Notes: generated by a model not told the origin, from the letters alone. Numbered from the stretch's first letter, positions 54,432 to 63,949 are shown. The stretch: DNA of 64,000 nucleotides from Legionella maioricensis (GCF_023618015.1 NZ_JAJKBJ010000014.1:1-64000), one strand, 5' to 3'. Program-made: numbers and translations.

Positions 54432-55505
54432 TTAACACCTCATATAGCCGCCAGGGACTGACCTGATTGTTCCTAGTAATTCTAATTTCGCAAGCTCGCC
54501 AGTGACTTGTTCTACACTGCATCCACTGCGCATTATGATTTGATCGACACTAGTCATTTCAAAGCCAATGAACTTTACTAGGTTTTCGTTCCCGCTGGCA
54601 AGGGAAAAAATGGGTTTCTCAGCAGTTAACTGATGATGTTCTATTCTTAGTTCATCAAGAACGTCATTAACTGAAGTCACAAGCTTAGCTCCTTGCTGCA
54701 ATAAGTGATGACAGCCACGAGCTAATGGATTATGAATCGAGCCTGGAATAGCTAAAACATCTCTATTTTGTTCCAGAGCCATTCTTGCTGTGATTAAAGA
54801 ACCGCTCTTAATTGCTGCCTCAATAACCAAAATGCACAATGATAAACCGCTTATTATACGATTTCTGCGTGGAAAATGTCCAGCGATTGGGGGACTTTTT
54901 AATGGAAATTCCGATATTAGCAGCCCATTGTGGGTAATTTGCTCGGCAAGTTTTATATGGCGACGAGGATAAATGCAATCTATTCCTGTTCCTAAAACTG
55001 CTATAGTTTGTCCCAGAGCCTCGAGACAACCTATATGGGCTTGGGCATCAATACCTAATGCCAAACCGCTTACAATGGTAAGTGGATAATGAGCCAGTTC
55101 TTTAGCGAACTGTTTTGCGTTTTCACTCCCTGTTACTGACGGATTGCGGCTCCCAACAATAGCTAGTTTGGGGCTATCCAGACACGATAACTTGCCTTTT
55201 GCATATAAAACTACGGGTGGATCTGCAATTTCTTTTAACAGGGCTGGATAGTTTTTACAGTTCCAGGTTAATAAATGATGATTCTCTCCTGCTTCCTGCC
55301 AGTGAAAATCAGCATCGACCTGTTTTAAATCAAAGCCGGCTATTGTTTGAGCCAACAGTGGTGGTAATCCGGCACTCTCCAATTCATGGGCTGAGAGTTG
55401 AAACATTTCATGCAAATCAGGCCAGCGCTTTTCCAGTTTACTCACTGTTCGTGGACCAATTTGTTTCATTCGGTTTAATGCAAGGTAATAGCGTAAATTA
55501 TTCAT
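54432..55505 (-). CDS. dprA: DNA processing protein DprA
   Basis: 357 residues. DprA binds incoming single-stranded DNA and loads RecA during natural transformation. An N-terminal helical segment (ALNRMKQIGPRTVSKLEKRW) precedes the extended Rossmann domain with LAIVGSRNPSVTG, SGLALGIDAQAH, VLGTGIDCIYPRRH and SEFPLKSPPIAGHFPRRNRI. The last 60 residues are the DprA winged helix (DQIIMRSGCSVEQVTGELAK). The start overlaps the upstream LysM gene stop by 4 bases. Presence of an intact gene fits the competence known in Legionella. Confidence 0.96.
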   Translation of the reverse strand: MNNLRYYLALNRMKQIGPRTVSKLEKRWPDLHEMFQLSAHELESAGLPPLLAQTIAGFDLKQVDADFHWQEAGENHHLLTWNCKNYPALLKEIADPPVVLYAKGKLSCLDSPKLAIVGSRNPSVTGSENAKQFAKELAHYPLTIVSGLALGIDAQAHIGCLEALGQTIAVLGTGIDCIYPRRHIKLAEQITHNGLLISEFPLKSPPIAGHFPRRNRIISGLSLCILVIEAAIKSGSLITARMALEQNRDVLAIPGSIHNPLARGCHHLLQQGAKLVTSVNDVLDELRIEHHQLTAEKPIFSLASGNENLVKFIGFEMTSVDQIIMRSGCSVEQVTGELAKLELLGTIRSVPGGYMRC

Positions 55506-56539
55506 GGGTTACTTACCACGTCATATAAGTAAACAGGGCGTGTGGAACGAACAATCAAAGCAAAACTGGTTTTGGTGAATACTCGGAAAATCATTGCTTC
55601 GCCAATGCGCTCTGGAGGAAGTACTATAGGGATAAGGTGGTGTTTCGGATCTGGAATGACTCGTTCTTTTTTAAATATTCCGAGCACATCACCAGCCTTT
55701 AATCCTGATTCAGCGCCTATACTAATTACTGCAACACTACCAATTGCGGATTGACTGTTGCCATCAGGCATTCCATCAGGCAGTTCAATAATGTAACCGT
55801 TAACTTGATTGGCTGGCGTTGCTGGCTCGAAATAAAAGTCAAATTCGGGGCTGTCATTAATCAGTACTTTATCATCTATTTTGATGCCTACTCTAATATT
55901 GGTTAATAAAATAGTGGCGGGGTCGCCTCCTGCTATTAACTGACCATAACCAACCAGGGCGGCTTTAAAACCTAATATCTTTTTGGTTATTGGATCAATG
56001 TAGTTTTTTCCTCCTCTGAATAAGGAATAGGCAATCGTTCCGCCTTCGGGTAATTCTCTGGAGGGATGTAAGCCCTTAACATACACTTCATCCCCTTGGC
56101 TTCCCAGCATGTGTTCTCCCATATAGGCCACGACGTAGGGGGCACGAAAAAGAACATTTTCATCCAGAATTAATGATTCATCCAAAAAAGGTTTTATCTG
56201 GTCTAAAGGGATTGGTGGTACAGCCTCTTCAATAGGATGGGGGCGAATATTGGGCGACAATTTAATTGTGCCATTAGATAACACTCTAATGTAAGGCCTG
56301 CTTTTATAATAATCCAGAATAAGGATGGCCCCCGGGTACAGGCGATTAGGGTTTTTGATGTTGGGGTTCGCGTGCCATAGTTCTTTCCATTCCCAGGGAT
56401 TTTTCAGGTAACGACTGGCAATATTCCATAAAGTGTCGCCATGCTGAACTACGTATCTGGAAGGGAAATCTGTTCTAAGACTTAATGCATGGTTGGTAGA
56501 AGATAAGATCAGACAGAAAAAGAGAAGAAAAAATCTCAT
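55502..56539 (-). CDS. Exported LysM domain protein
   Basis: 345 residues from ATG 56539, which has AAAGGA 7 bases upstream and opens a signal peptide (MRFFLLFFCLILSSTNHALS). An earlier ATG would add 21 residues before the signal. Residues 29-75 are a LysM domain (YVVQHGDTLWNIASRYLKNP...NRLYPGAILIL) that binds peptidoglycan. The rest is a long beta-rich region containing a repeated-strand segment (VAVISIGAESGLKAGDVLGIF). This layout, upstream of dprA and divergent from def, is conserved in gammaproteobacteria. The role in the envelope is unproven. Confidence 0.92.
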   Translation of the reverse strand: MRFFLLFFCLILSSTNHALSLRTDFPSRYVVQHGDTLWNIASRYLKNPWEWKELWHANPNIKNPNRLYPGAILILDYYKSRPYIRVLSNGTIKLSPNIRPHPIEEAVPPIPLDQIKPFLDESLILDENVLFRAPYVVAYMGEHMLGSQGDEVYVKGLHPSRELPEGGTIAYSLFRGGKNYIDPITKKILGFKAALVGYGQLIAGGDPATILLTNIRVGIKIDDKVLINDSPEFDFYFEPATPANQVNGYIIELPDGMPDGNSQSAIGSVAVISIGAESGLKAGDVLGIFKKERVIPDPKHHLIPIVLPPERIGEAMIFRVFTKTSFALIVRSTRPVYLYDVVSNP

Positions 56540-56630
56540 GCACCATTCCTTTGTTAAGCAGTGACATCTTGCAGCATTACTGTATATGAGGGATAATATC
56601 ATGATTATTATGTGGAGAACCAGATAAGCG

Positions 56631-57140
56631 ATGGCTATTCGTAAGATTCTTTATTTACCCGATGAGCGATTAAGAAAAGTTGCAAAAACAGTCGATACTT
56701 TTGATGATAAATTGCAAACTTTGATCGATGACATGTTTGATACCATGTATGATGCAAGGGGAGTGGGACTTGCAGCACCCCAAATCGGCGTGAGTATGCG
56801 TTTGTCTGTAATCGATATTATTGGTGATAAATCCGAACAACTGGTGATCATTAACCCGGAAATTATTTCTTCCGCCGGTGAGAAAGAGTTTGATGAAGGC
56901 TGTTTATCGGTTCCTGGAGCCTATGATACAGTGACTCGGGCTGAGAAAGTCACGGTTAAAGCTCTGGATCGTTTTGGTAAGCCTTTTGAAATCAGTGCTG
57001 AGGGTCTTCTTGCAGAATGTTTGCAGCACGAAATTGATCATTTAAATGGTAAATTATTTGTGGATTTGTTATCTCCTTTAAAAAGAGCCATGGCCCGTAG
57101 AAAACTGGATAAATTCAAGCGACATCAAGCCAAATCATGA
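56631..57140 (+). CDS. def: Peptide deformylase
   Basis: 169 residues. It removes the formyl group from nascent proteins. The three metal motifs are intact: [11 protein letters not shown] (motif 1), EGCLSVPG with the cysteine ligand (motif 2), and QHEIDHLNG with both histidines (motif 3). The gene is divergent from the LysM gene with 91 bases between them, which must hold both promoters. Its stop overlaps the fmt start by 4 bases. Confidence 0.98.
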   Translation: MAIRKILYLPDERLRKVAKTVDTFDDKLQTLIDDMFDTMYDARGVGLAAPQIGVSMRLSVIDIIGDKSEQLVIINPEIISSAGEKEFDEGCLSVPGAYDTVTRAEKVTVKALDRFGKPFEISAEGLLAECLQHEIDHLNGKLFVDLLSPLKRAMARRKLDKFKRHQAKS

Positions 57141-58081
57141 GTGGTTTGAATCTCGTATTTGCCGGGACCCCGGAATTTGGTTTGCCTTGTCTTGATGCAT
57201 TACTTCAATCTTCGCATCAAATTAAAGCCATCTATACTCAGCCGGATCGTCCAGCAGGACGCGGCCGCAAATTACAGGCTTCTGCTGTCAAAGAATGGGC
57301 TGTAGAGCATGAAATTCCCGTTTATCAGCCCCTTAATTTCAAAAACCCAGAGTCTATTGCAGAGCTTGCTCAGTTAAAACCTGATGTGCTGGTTGTCATT
57401 GCTTATGGATTGATTTTACCAAAAGCAGTTCTTGAGATTCCCAGACTAGGCTGTATCAATGTTCATGCCTCTTTACTTCCTCGATGGCGCGGGGCATCTC
57501 CTATTCAACATGCGGTTTTATATGGTGACAGTGAGTCAGGCGTCACTATTATGCAAATGGATGTGGGAATGGATACTGGCGATATGCTGGCTAAAGCAGT
57601 GTGTCCGATTGGCCCCTCAGATACCGCTGGCAGTTTGCATGATCGCTTAGCCCAAATTTCAGTTAAACCTTTGCTCACGACTTTAGATGCATTAGCCAAT
57701 AATCAGGCTCAACCCGAAGTGCAAAATAATGATTTGGCAACATATGCCGGTAAAATAAATAAAGAGGATGCGCTTATAAATTGGCAGAATTCTGCAGCGG
57801 ACATTAATAGGCAGATTCGCGCGTTTAATCCCTGGCCTATTGCTTATACTGTTTTAGGTGAGGAGATACTTCGTATCCATCAAGCCCAGATAATGGAAAT
57901 TGAATGTTCACAAACACCTGGAACAGTAATCAGTATAGACAAAAAAGGGATGCTAGTCGCTACAGGGAATAAAGGGGTGCTGGTAACCAGGATTCAATTT
58001 CCTGGAGCTAAAGCAATTTCCGTCGCAGATTGGTTAAACTCAGGTAAAACTCAGTTGCATGCCGGTTTAATATTGCAATGA
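57137..58081 (+). CDS. fmt: Methionyl-tRNA formyltransferase
   Basis: 314 residues. It formylates initiator Met-tRNA using 10-formyl-tetrahydrofolate. [18 protein letters not shown] opens the protein, [20 protein letters not shown] carries the catalytic asparagine and histidine, and [11 protein letters not shown] the aspartate. The C-terminal OB-like domain ([15 protein letters not shown] onward) binds tRNA. It is coupled to def and rsmB by 4-base overlaps at both ends. Confidence 0.98.
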   Translation: MSGLNLVFAGTPEFGLPCLDALLQSSHQIKAIYTQPDRPAGRGRKLQASAVKEWAVEHEIPVYQPLNFKNPESIAELAQLKPDVLVVIAYGLILPKAVLEIPRLGCINVHASLLPRWRGASPIQHAVLYGDSESGVTIMQMDVGMDTGDMLAKAVCPIGPSDTAGSLHDRLAQISVKPLLTTLDALANNQAQPEVQNNDLATYAGKINKEDALINWQNSAADINRQIRAFNPWPIAYTVLGEEILRIHQAQIMEIECSQTPGTVISIDKKGMLVATGNKGVLVTRIQFPGAKAISVADWLNSGKTQLHAGLILQ

Positions 58082-59364
58082 AAAATAATGAAAGACTTCA
58101 TGCTCTAAAAATTCTTACGGCCTTATTAGAAGATAAAGCTTCTTTATCTCAGTTGATGCCAGCATCGGCAGACGTCTCTCCCATGACTAAAGAACTGTGC
58201 TTTGGCTTTTGCCGTCATTATTTTCGACTGCAGGCCATAGCGGATTGTCTGGTAGAAAAAAAACCTAAAGAGACAGAGGTTTGGGTCGCTTTATTAATTG
58301 GTCTTTATCAATTGCATTACATGAATATCCCTGATTATGCCGTAGTTAAAGAAACGGTCGCAGTCCTTGAAAAAATAAAAAAAGGTTGGGCCAAGGGATT
58401 GGTTAATGCTGTTTTAAGGAATTTCTGTCGCAAACAGCATGAGATTTTGGCCGCTTTAGCTAATGATCCTGCCTTTGTCTATGGCCAACCTCAAGTGTTA
58501 CTTCGCCATTTAAAAAATGATTGGCCCAATGATTGGCAGAAAATTGCTGAAGCGAATGATGCTCATCCCCCTATGACTCTAAGAGTTAATTTACGAAAGA
58601 ATTCGGTAGCCGAGTATCTGGGGGCGTTAAAAAAGGTGAACATAGACGCTGAGGCACATCCGGTAGCGCCACAAGGCATTACTTTAAAGACTCCCTGTGA
58701 CGTATACAGCCTTCCTGGCTTTGAGGAAGGGAGGGTATCCGTACAGGATGGAGCGGCACAACTGGCGGTGTCTTTATTGTCGTTAAAGCCCGGCCAGCGT
58801 GTATTGGATGCTTGTTGTGCTCCTGGAGGAAAAACCTGCCACATTTTGGAATCTGAACCTAATCTTGGGGCTTGCGTAGCTCTGGATGTTGAACCTAAAA
58901 GACTCAAAAGAGTCCGTGACAACCTGGAACGATTGCATTTGACAGCTACCTTATTGCAAGGGGATGCTTTATTTCCTGAGCAATGGTGGGACGGGCAACT
59001 TTTTGATCGTATTTTATTAGATGCTCCTTGTTCTGCCACGGGAGTTATCAGACGTCATTCGGATATTAAGTTATTACGTACTGATGAAGAAATTATCGCC
59101 GTATCTAAAATCCAGCACGCTATGCTGCGTTCTTTATGGCCCTTACTTGCTCCGGGTGGTTTGATGGTATACGCCACTTGTTCGGTTATTGCCGAAGAAA
59201 ATGAAAAACAAATCGCCGATTTTGCGGCAACACAATCTGATTGTGCCTTGGTAAAAAATCAGGGAGCGTGGGGACGGGCAACAGGCCATGGTCTGCAGAT
59301 TTTACCTGGGGAACATGGGATGGATGGTTTTTTCTATAGTGTGTTACTTAAGGAAAAAAAATGA
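58078..59364 (+). CDS. rsmB: 16S rRNA m5C967 methyltransferase
   Basis: 428 residues. It methylates C967 of 16S rRNA with S-adenosylmethionine. The N-terminal NusB-like domain (about 1-140) contains [21 protein letters not shown]. The methyltransferase domain has [10 protein letters not shown] for SAM binding, [14 protein letters not shown] with the catalytic cysteine region, and [11 protein letters not shown]. The start overlaps fmt and the stop overlaps the CPBP gene. The def-fmt-rsmB order is standard. Confidence 0.97.
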   Translation: MKNNERLHALKILTALLEDKASLSQLMPASADVSPMTKELCFGFCRHYFRLQAIADCLVEKKPKETEVWVALLIGLYQLHYMNIPDYAVVKETVAVLEKIKKGWAKGLVNAVLRNFCRKQHEILAALANDPAFVYGQPQVLLRHLKNDWPNDWQKIAEANDAHPPMTLRVNLRKNSVAEYLGALKKVNIDAEAHPVAPQGITLKTPCDVYSLPGFEEGRVSVQDGAAQLAVSLLSLKPGQRVLDACCAPGGKTCHILESEPNLGACVALDVEPKRLKRVRDNLERLHLTATLLQGDALFPEQWWDGQLFDRILLDAPCSATGVIRRHSDIKLLRTDEEIIAVSKIQHAMLRSLWPLLAPGGLMVYATCSVIAEENEKQIADFAATQSDCALVKNQGAWGRATGHGLQILPGEHGMDGFFYSVLLKEKK

Positions 59365-60113
59365 TAATCAACTGGCCATTAATTATTGTTTTGTTTGGTT
59401 TGTCTATTCCCGGTATCGTTATTGCGATGAGGCGGTTAATTTATTTTTTATTGCCCAATAATACGGATGAATTAAAGAAAAGAATGAGCCGTTTTGCAAT
59501 ACTGCAAACCTTGTTTATGGTATTGGTCATGAGTTTTGCTGGTGCGGTTTTGTCTTCACGCACGGGTTTGCATGATCCTTTACTTGAGGCTCTTTTGCTT
59601 GGAAAGGCTGGATTAGGAGCCTTTCAGCATATTTTATTGCCTACTTTTTTATATTCTCTTTTATGTTTGCTGGTGTTTCTGGGGCTTTATTATGGCGTGG
59701 TGGGAAGTATTCTCGATGATCACAGCTTCAGGGTGATGGCCAATCTTCGCCGTGCTTTGGGAATGGATGGTTGTGTCCTTTATGGTGGTGTTGTAGAAGA
59801 GGTCATTGCGCGATGGGGCTTAATGAATTTAATTGCTTTTTTTGCCATGCTTTTTGCCAAACAGCATAACGAGATAATTATTTGGATTGCTATAGTGCTT
59901 AGCGGTTTAATGTTTGGTGTGGGGCAAATTCCAGCTTATCTTGCGGCAGGTTGCTTATCTACACGACGTTTGGTTTATTCCATTTTGTCACTCTGTCTCT
60001 GGCAGTCTTTAGTCTTTGGTTATTTATTCTGGCAATATGGACTTCTCTCCGCAATATTTGCTCATATGTTATTTCATTTAGGTTGGTCGTTTTACGATAA
60101 TCGCTGGAAGTAA
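59361..60113 (+). CDS. CPBP-family intramembrane protease-like protein
   Basis: 250 residues with about seven membrane segments. The CPBP (Abi/Rce1-like) signature is GGVVEEVIARWGLM, with E146, E147 and R151 forming the EExxxR motif. The second motif usually reads FxxxH, but here it is FGVGQ (185-189) with Gln for His. The final motif HMLFH (235-239) keeps its histidines. Catalysis may therefore be altered or lost. It is the fourth gene of the def operon, joined by a 4-base overlap. The partner or substrate is unknown. Confidence 0.8.
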   Translation: MIINWPLIIVLFGLSIPGIVIAMRRLIYFLLPNNTDELKKRMSRFAILQTLFMVLVMSFAGAVLSSRTGLHDPLLEALLLGKAGLGAFQHILLPTFLYSLLCLLVFLGLYYGVVGSILDDHSFRVMANLRRALGMDGCVLYGGVVEEVIARWGLMNLIAFFAMLFAKQHNEIIIWIAIVLSGLMFGVGQIPAYLAAGCLSTRRLVYSILSLCLWQSLVFGYLFWQYGLLSAIFAHMLFHLGWSFYDNRWK

Positions 60114-60118
60114 TAAGT

Positions 60119-60194
60119 GTAGCCCGGCTGCTTGCAGCCGGGAGTGAGTTGAGCCGTAAATTGACAATCCCCCGGTTGCAAGCAACCAGCCTAC
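60119..60194. repeat. Extragenic palindrome pair (GTAGCCCGG type)
   Basis: GTAGCCCGGCTGCTTGCAGC faces GGTTGCAAGCAACCAGCCTAC. It lies 5 bases after the CPBP gene stop and probably doubles as the operon terminator. Confidence 0.8.
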
Positions 60195-60421
60195 AAATCA
60201 TTTATTTTTTCTTATTTAATTTGCAAAAATTCAAAAAGCAATTATATTCATAACACCCTGTTAAGGAATAACTATTCCAAATCCTTCGCGGAAAGCGCCT
60301 AAGCCTTAATGAGCGAAGAGATTTTTGAATGATTGTGGATTGTTGTTTTGAACTTTGAAATCCCGGTAGAAAGGGGATTGATGATGCGTGAATAAATTAA
60401 AGAACGTGTCGCTCTCAAAGT

Positions 60422-60467
60422 GTAAAAAAAGTGTAAATTTGTCTCAACTTAATCGTGCCTTAATTTT
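60422..60467 (+). promoter_or_regulatory. Candidate CpxR box and PmrA box
   Basis: GTAAA-N6-GTAAA (60422-60437) matches the CpxR site. CTTAAT-N5-CTTAAT (60448-60453 and 60459-60464) with trailing T's matches the Legionella PmrA box, cTTAATatT-N2-cTTAATatT, in 15 of 18 fixed positions by my alignment. Both lie 48-93 bases before the next ATG, with possible -10 boxes at 60471-60480. The rest of the gap 60195-60421 shows no gene. Confidence 0.65.
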
Positions 60468-60514
60468 AAGTATTTATTCTGTGAATAACGAAAATTATAG
60501 TAGAAGGTGGAGAT

Positions 60515-61051
60515 ATGCCAGATCCATTAAATTCAAGTCATGAGTTTGCTGCTTTGGTGGCTCAATTACATCAGTCACCTCATGATCATGCATTGAAGCA
60601 AGCGATGGTTGACGATTTTCCTAAAATGAAAGCGTCGGCTAAATCTCCTTTAGATTTGTATCGTTTAGCTCAAGCTCATTTTCCTTCATCAACTCAATAT
60701 AAACAGCTGATGAGACAATCTGCTACCCTGGGTTGTACCAATGCCATGTTGGCTATGGCTGAGATATTAGTCAAGTCGAAAGCACCTGCTGACTTAAAAA
60801 CGGCAGCCCATTATCTGTCTATGATTGAGCGTACGAAAGAGACTGAAATTACAAAAGACTCTTTTATTATCGAACAGGGTCGAGCTTTATTAAAATCTCA
60901 CCCACAAGTCGCTGCATTAATGAAAACAGAGTTTAAGAGCGATTCTTATAATACCAATCTTCGCTTCTTTACTCAGCCAGAAAGAAACATTCAAACAGAC
61001 AGAAGCGTTAGACCCGAAGTTGAAATGCACAGTCAGCTTTCTTGCGGCTAA
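60515..61051 (+). CDS. Lineage-specific helical protein, PmrA/CpxR-type promoter, candidate effector
   Basis: 178 residues, soluble, family not recognised. GGTGGAG precedes the ATG. Residues 40-115 are helical pairs with the rhythm of Sel1-type repeats (LYRLAQAHFPSSTQYKQLM, then GCTNAMLAMAEILVKSKAP), though no repeat is canonical. The last 50 residues are polar with an EVEMHSQLSCG tail. There is no signal peptide or membrane segment. The upstream region carries both a PmrA-like and a CpxR-like box; in Legionella these regulators control many Dot/Icm effectors. That makes it a candidate effector by inference. The long gene-free leader also suggests regulation. Confidence 0.75.
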   Translation: MPDPLNSSHEFAALVAQLHQSPHDHALKQAMVDDFPKMKASAKSPLDLYRLAQAHFPSSTQYKQLMRQSATLGCTNAMLAMAEILVKSKAPADLKTAAHYLSMIERTKETEITKDSFIIEQGRALLKSHPQVAALMKTEFKSDSYNTNLRFFTQPERNIQTDRSVRPEVEMHSQLSCG

Positions 61052-61069
61052 TGTTAAGGCGTCAAAAAT

Positions 61070-61101
61070 AGTCTGGATTGGCTCAGTCTAATCCGGGCTA
61101 C
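61070..61101. repeat. Half copy of the GTAGCCCGG repeat
   Basis: GTCTGGATTGGCTCAG then TCTAATCCGGGCTAC, a single worn half of the palindrome family seen at 60119-60194. Confidence 0.6.
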
Positions 61102-61158
61102 GATTTATCTGTTTTCATTTTTCGACAGATGTGAAACAATTCTTCGTCTTATTATTGG

Positions 61159-61962
61159 ATGCCCTCTTTCATGCCAACAGAGTTTATTTATTTACCTATT
61201 GAACACTTGCAGGCAGGTCAATATCAGCCAAGACAGGATTTTAATTCTGTAGCTTTACAAGAATTAGCGCAATCTATAGCCGCGCAAGGATTAATTGAAC
61301 CTTTGGTAGTCCGTTCTATTGCCAAACAACGTTATGAAATTATTGCCGGAGAAAGACGCTGGCGAGCTGCTAAACTGGCGGGTTTAAAAGAAATTCCCTG
61401 CCTGGTGGGTGAGTATACTGATAAGCAAGCTTGTGCGTTGACTTTAATTGAAAATATTCAGCGTCAGGATCTCAATTTAATTGAGGAGGCCAGTGGTTAT
61501 CGGCGTCTGATGGATGAATTTCATTATCAACAAGATGAGATTGCCGTATTGGTGGGGAAATCACGCAGTCATATTGCAAATATTTTGCGCTTACTCACCT
61601 TGACTGAATCCGTTAAAACATTTATTCGTGACCAAATCCTGTCTTTAGGACATGCTCGAGTTCTTGTTGGCTTAAATCCCGAACAGCAAGAATGGTTTGC
61701 TAATCAAACCATAGAAGAACAGTGGTCAGTAAGACAGCTGGAGCAAGCGATAAAGTCCTATAAAAATCAATATCAGGAGGTTCCCAAGAACGCCAAAAAA
61801 GACAGGGATATTGAGCGATTACAGACGATATTATCAGAGCAGGTAGGTGCACCTGTCCAAATTGTAAACGATAATGAAGAAGGCGGATGGTTACAAGTAA
61901 AATTTTTTAATAATGACACCCTTGCAGGGCTTTTGGAGCGCTTGGGCTTAAGATATGATTAA
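61159..61962 (+). CDS. parB: ParB/Spo0J-family partition protein
   Basis: 267 residues from ATG 61159 (another ATG four codons later is possible). The ParB N-terminal domain reads IEHLQAGQYQPRQDFNSVAL, then GERRWRAAKLAGLKEIPCLV, the CTP-binding arginine motif, and ENIQRQDLNLIEEA. The helix-turn-helix that reads parS is QQDEIAVLVGKSRSHIANIL. The C-terminal dimer domain follows after residue 200. A parA gene normally precedes parB; none is adjacent here. No parS site of the usual TGTTTCACGTGAAACA form was noticed nearby. The copy may be an orphan chromosomal ParB or a specialised paralog. Confidence 0.93.
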   Translation: MPSFMPTEFIYLPIEHLQAGQYQPRQDFNSVALQELAQSIAAQGLIEPLVVRSIAKQRYEIIAGERRWRAAKLAGLKEIPCLVGEYTDKQACALTLIENIQRQDLNLIEEASGYRRLMDEFHYQQDEIAVLVGKSRSHIANILRLLTLTESVKTFIRDQILSLGHARVLVGLNPEQQEWFANQTIEEQWSVRQLEQAIKSYKNQYQEVPKNAKKDRDIERLQTILSEQVGAPVQIVNDNEEGGWLQVKFFNNDTLAGLLERLGLRYD

Positions 61963-62009
61963 GTCATTAGAATTTATTGTTTATTTACCGTTTTAAGGAA
62001 TATACCTTG

Positions 62010-63806
62010 ATGAAAAGGACGTTGACTGGCATGTGTTTGTGGGCGTTAGGGTCGATGTCTTCGTCCGGCGCAAGTATGCAGGTTAGTGTGGACAGACTTA
62101 TTAATCGTTTAAATCCACACGTTAATCTTGGAATAGTAGTTGTCGATTTATCTTCAGGTCAGACGCTTTATAGCCGGAATGCTGAGCGTTTATATATTCC
62201 TGCCAGTAACATGAAACTTTTTTCTGAAGCGGCCACTCTAATGGCTCTTGGCCCAGATTATCGCTTTAAAAATCAGTTGAGTACCAGTGCCAACCAATTA
62301 CAACAAGGTGTTCTTCACGGGAATCTTTATTTACATCTGAGTGGCGATCCATCCTTTACCCGGAATGATTTAAGAACCTTACTTGCTTCGCTTAAAGAGT
62401 GGAAAATCACGGCTATTCAAGGAGATGTCGTTATTGATAGCAGCCTGGCTTCAGTTAACGCCTATCCTCCGGGTTGGCTAACGAGCGATTTATCTTATAG
62501 TTATGGCGCCCCTATAGCCCCACTCATGCTGGATTCTAATCGGTTGACCGTTACTGTTAATCCCGGAGCCAAGGCAGGAGATCCCGCTATAGTTGAAGTG
62601 GAAGATGATAATGAAGGGGCAATTGTTATCAACAATCAAGCTAAAACCGCAGCCAATGCCAAGGGATGTGGAGTTGGTTTTACCCTGGATCAAGAGAATA
62701 AATTAACCGTGCGTGGTTGCGTTGCTCTTGGCCAATGGGCAGTGCAGCAGCGTTTGGCGATAAAAAATCCGTTGATGTACGCCCAAGGAATGATTAAAAA
62801 TCAATTGGCAAAAGCGAATATTCAGCTTGATGGTCAAGTGCATTTAGGCACAGCTCCATCAGGTTCTCTACTTATTGCTACTGAACATTCCAGACCTATT
62901 TCCCAACTTATGGCCGATACGTTAAAACCATCCGATAATTTATACGCGGATAGTTTGTATTTGCACACTGCCGCTAAAATTAATGGCTCTCCTGTCAATT
63001 GGAATGAAGCGCAACCCGTGATTAAAAACTTTTTGCAGCAACAAACGGGTATTGATTTGAAGAAATCCATTTTTACGGATGGTTCAGGTTTATCTCGTTA
63101 TAATCTGGTCACTCCAGAACAAACCATATCACTACTTAAGTTTTTATATCAGCGTTTTCCTTTATCTTATGAATACATAGCCGCATTACCCATATCAGGG
63201 CGTGACGGTACCTTACAAAAACGCTTCAAAATCCCAACCCAGCAGGGCTTTGTCCGTGCTAAAACGGGGACTATGACCGGAATGAACAGTCTGTCTGGTT
63301 ATTTATATACAGCTAACGGCCATACTTTGGCTTTTGCGATGTTCATTAACCGACTCCCAGGGAAGTCAGCAGGTCCTGGTCGTCCATTACTCGATGCCTT
63401 ATGTACTTATTTTCTGCAACAAAGCCCAGTCTCTAGTCGTCTGGCGCGCGTTTTTGCGCCCCATAGCCGTATTAAATTCCAAACCAATCCCACTCAAGGA
63501 GAGGTACAAAGAAGTCATCAAGCCAAATGGCGACGTTTGGAATCGTTAATCAGATTGGCTCTTAAGGGGCAGGCAGTGAACGTAGTGTATCGAGGAAATG
63601 AACTGATCGTTACCGATAATCAGTCTGATGCCCGTAAGGTATGGGCGGCTTTGCAATCTGTGGCTAAAAAATATCCTTTTGCTGTTGCCCTGTCTTCTAA
63701 AGTGTTATCCATTAGTCCGACTGGTAAGCCGATGATGCTGTGGATGCAAACTCCAACAGTGACGAATCAGGAACAGCGATCCTGGATTATTCGTGAGGCG
63801 GTATAA
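62010..63806 (+). CDS. dacB: D-alanyl-D-alanine carboxypeptidase/endopeptidase (PBP4)
   Basis: 598 residues. I choose ATG 62010, with AAGGAA about 10 bases upstream, because it opens a signal peptide (TLTGMCLWALGSMSSSGAS). It is a class C penicillin-binding protein: SxxK is S66-NM-K69, SxN is SDN at 308-310, and KTG is at 418-420. It trims or cleaves D-Ala cross-links in the periplasm. A C-terminal extension of about 120 residues (from about 475, containing RLESLIRLALKGQAVNVVYR) is unlike the usual PBP4 end, and the family's typical length is nearer 480. A MITE-like element starts 9 bases after the stop. Confidence 0.93.
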   Translation: MKRTLTGMCLWALGSMSSSGASMQVSVDRLINRLNPHVNLGIVVVDLSSGQTLYSRNAERLYIPASNMKLFSEAATLMALGPDYRFKNQLSTSANQLQQGVLHGNLYLHLSGDPSFTRNDLRTLLASLKEWKITAIQGDVVIDSSLASVNAYPPGWLTSDLSYSYGAPIAPLMLDSNRLTVTVNPGAKAGDPAIVEVEDDNEGAIVINNQAKTAANAKGCGVGFTLDQENKLTVRGCVALGQWAVQQRLAIKNPLMYAQGMIKNQLAKANIQLDGQVHLGTAPSGSLLIATEHSRPISQLMADTLKPSDNLYADSLYLHTAAKINGSPVNWNEAQPVIKNFLQQQTGIDLKKSIFTDGSGLSRYNLVTPEQTISLLKFLYQRFPLSYEYIAALPISGRDGTLQKRFKIPTQQGFVRAKTGTMTGMNSLSGYLYTANGHTLAFAMFINRLPGKSAGPGRPLLDALCTYFLQQSPVSSRLARVFAPHSRIKFQTNPTQGEVQRSHQAKWRRLESLIRLALKGQAVNVVYRGNELIVTDNQSDARKVWAALQSVAKKYPFAVALSSKVLSISPTGKPMMLWMQTPTVTNQEQRSWIIREAV

Positions 63807-63815
63807 GTGAAGCGG

Positions 63816-63949
63816 CACAGCCATTGACTTAAGCCGCTTTCCGTCATCCCGAGGGGCTTGCGGCGAGCGATCTCCTGAAATAGGCATGAGCTACATTTTG
63901 GAGATCCTTCGCTTCGCTCTGGATGACGTTTCTTAAGTCAATGGCCGTG
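63816..63949. mobile_element. 134-bp MITE-like element with terminal inverted repeats
   Basis: CACaGCCATTGACTTAAG (63816-63833) faces CTTAAGTCAATGGCcGTG (63932-63949), 17 of 18 positions paired. The inside is a palindrome pair, CCGTCATCCCGAGGGGC facing CTTCGCTCTGGATGACG. It is the most complete copy in the window of the family in the 132-bp array at 20346-20712, and it lacks any coding frame. Confidence 0.85.

Noticed and set aside
58563-59039. 158-residue frame antisense to rsmB
   Set aside because: It overlaps the conserved methyltransferase domain in full and has low-complexity composition.
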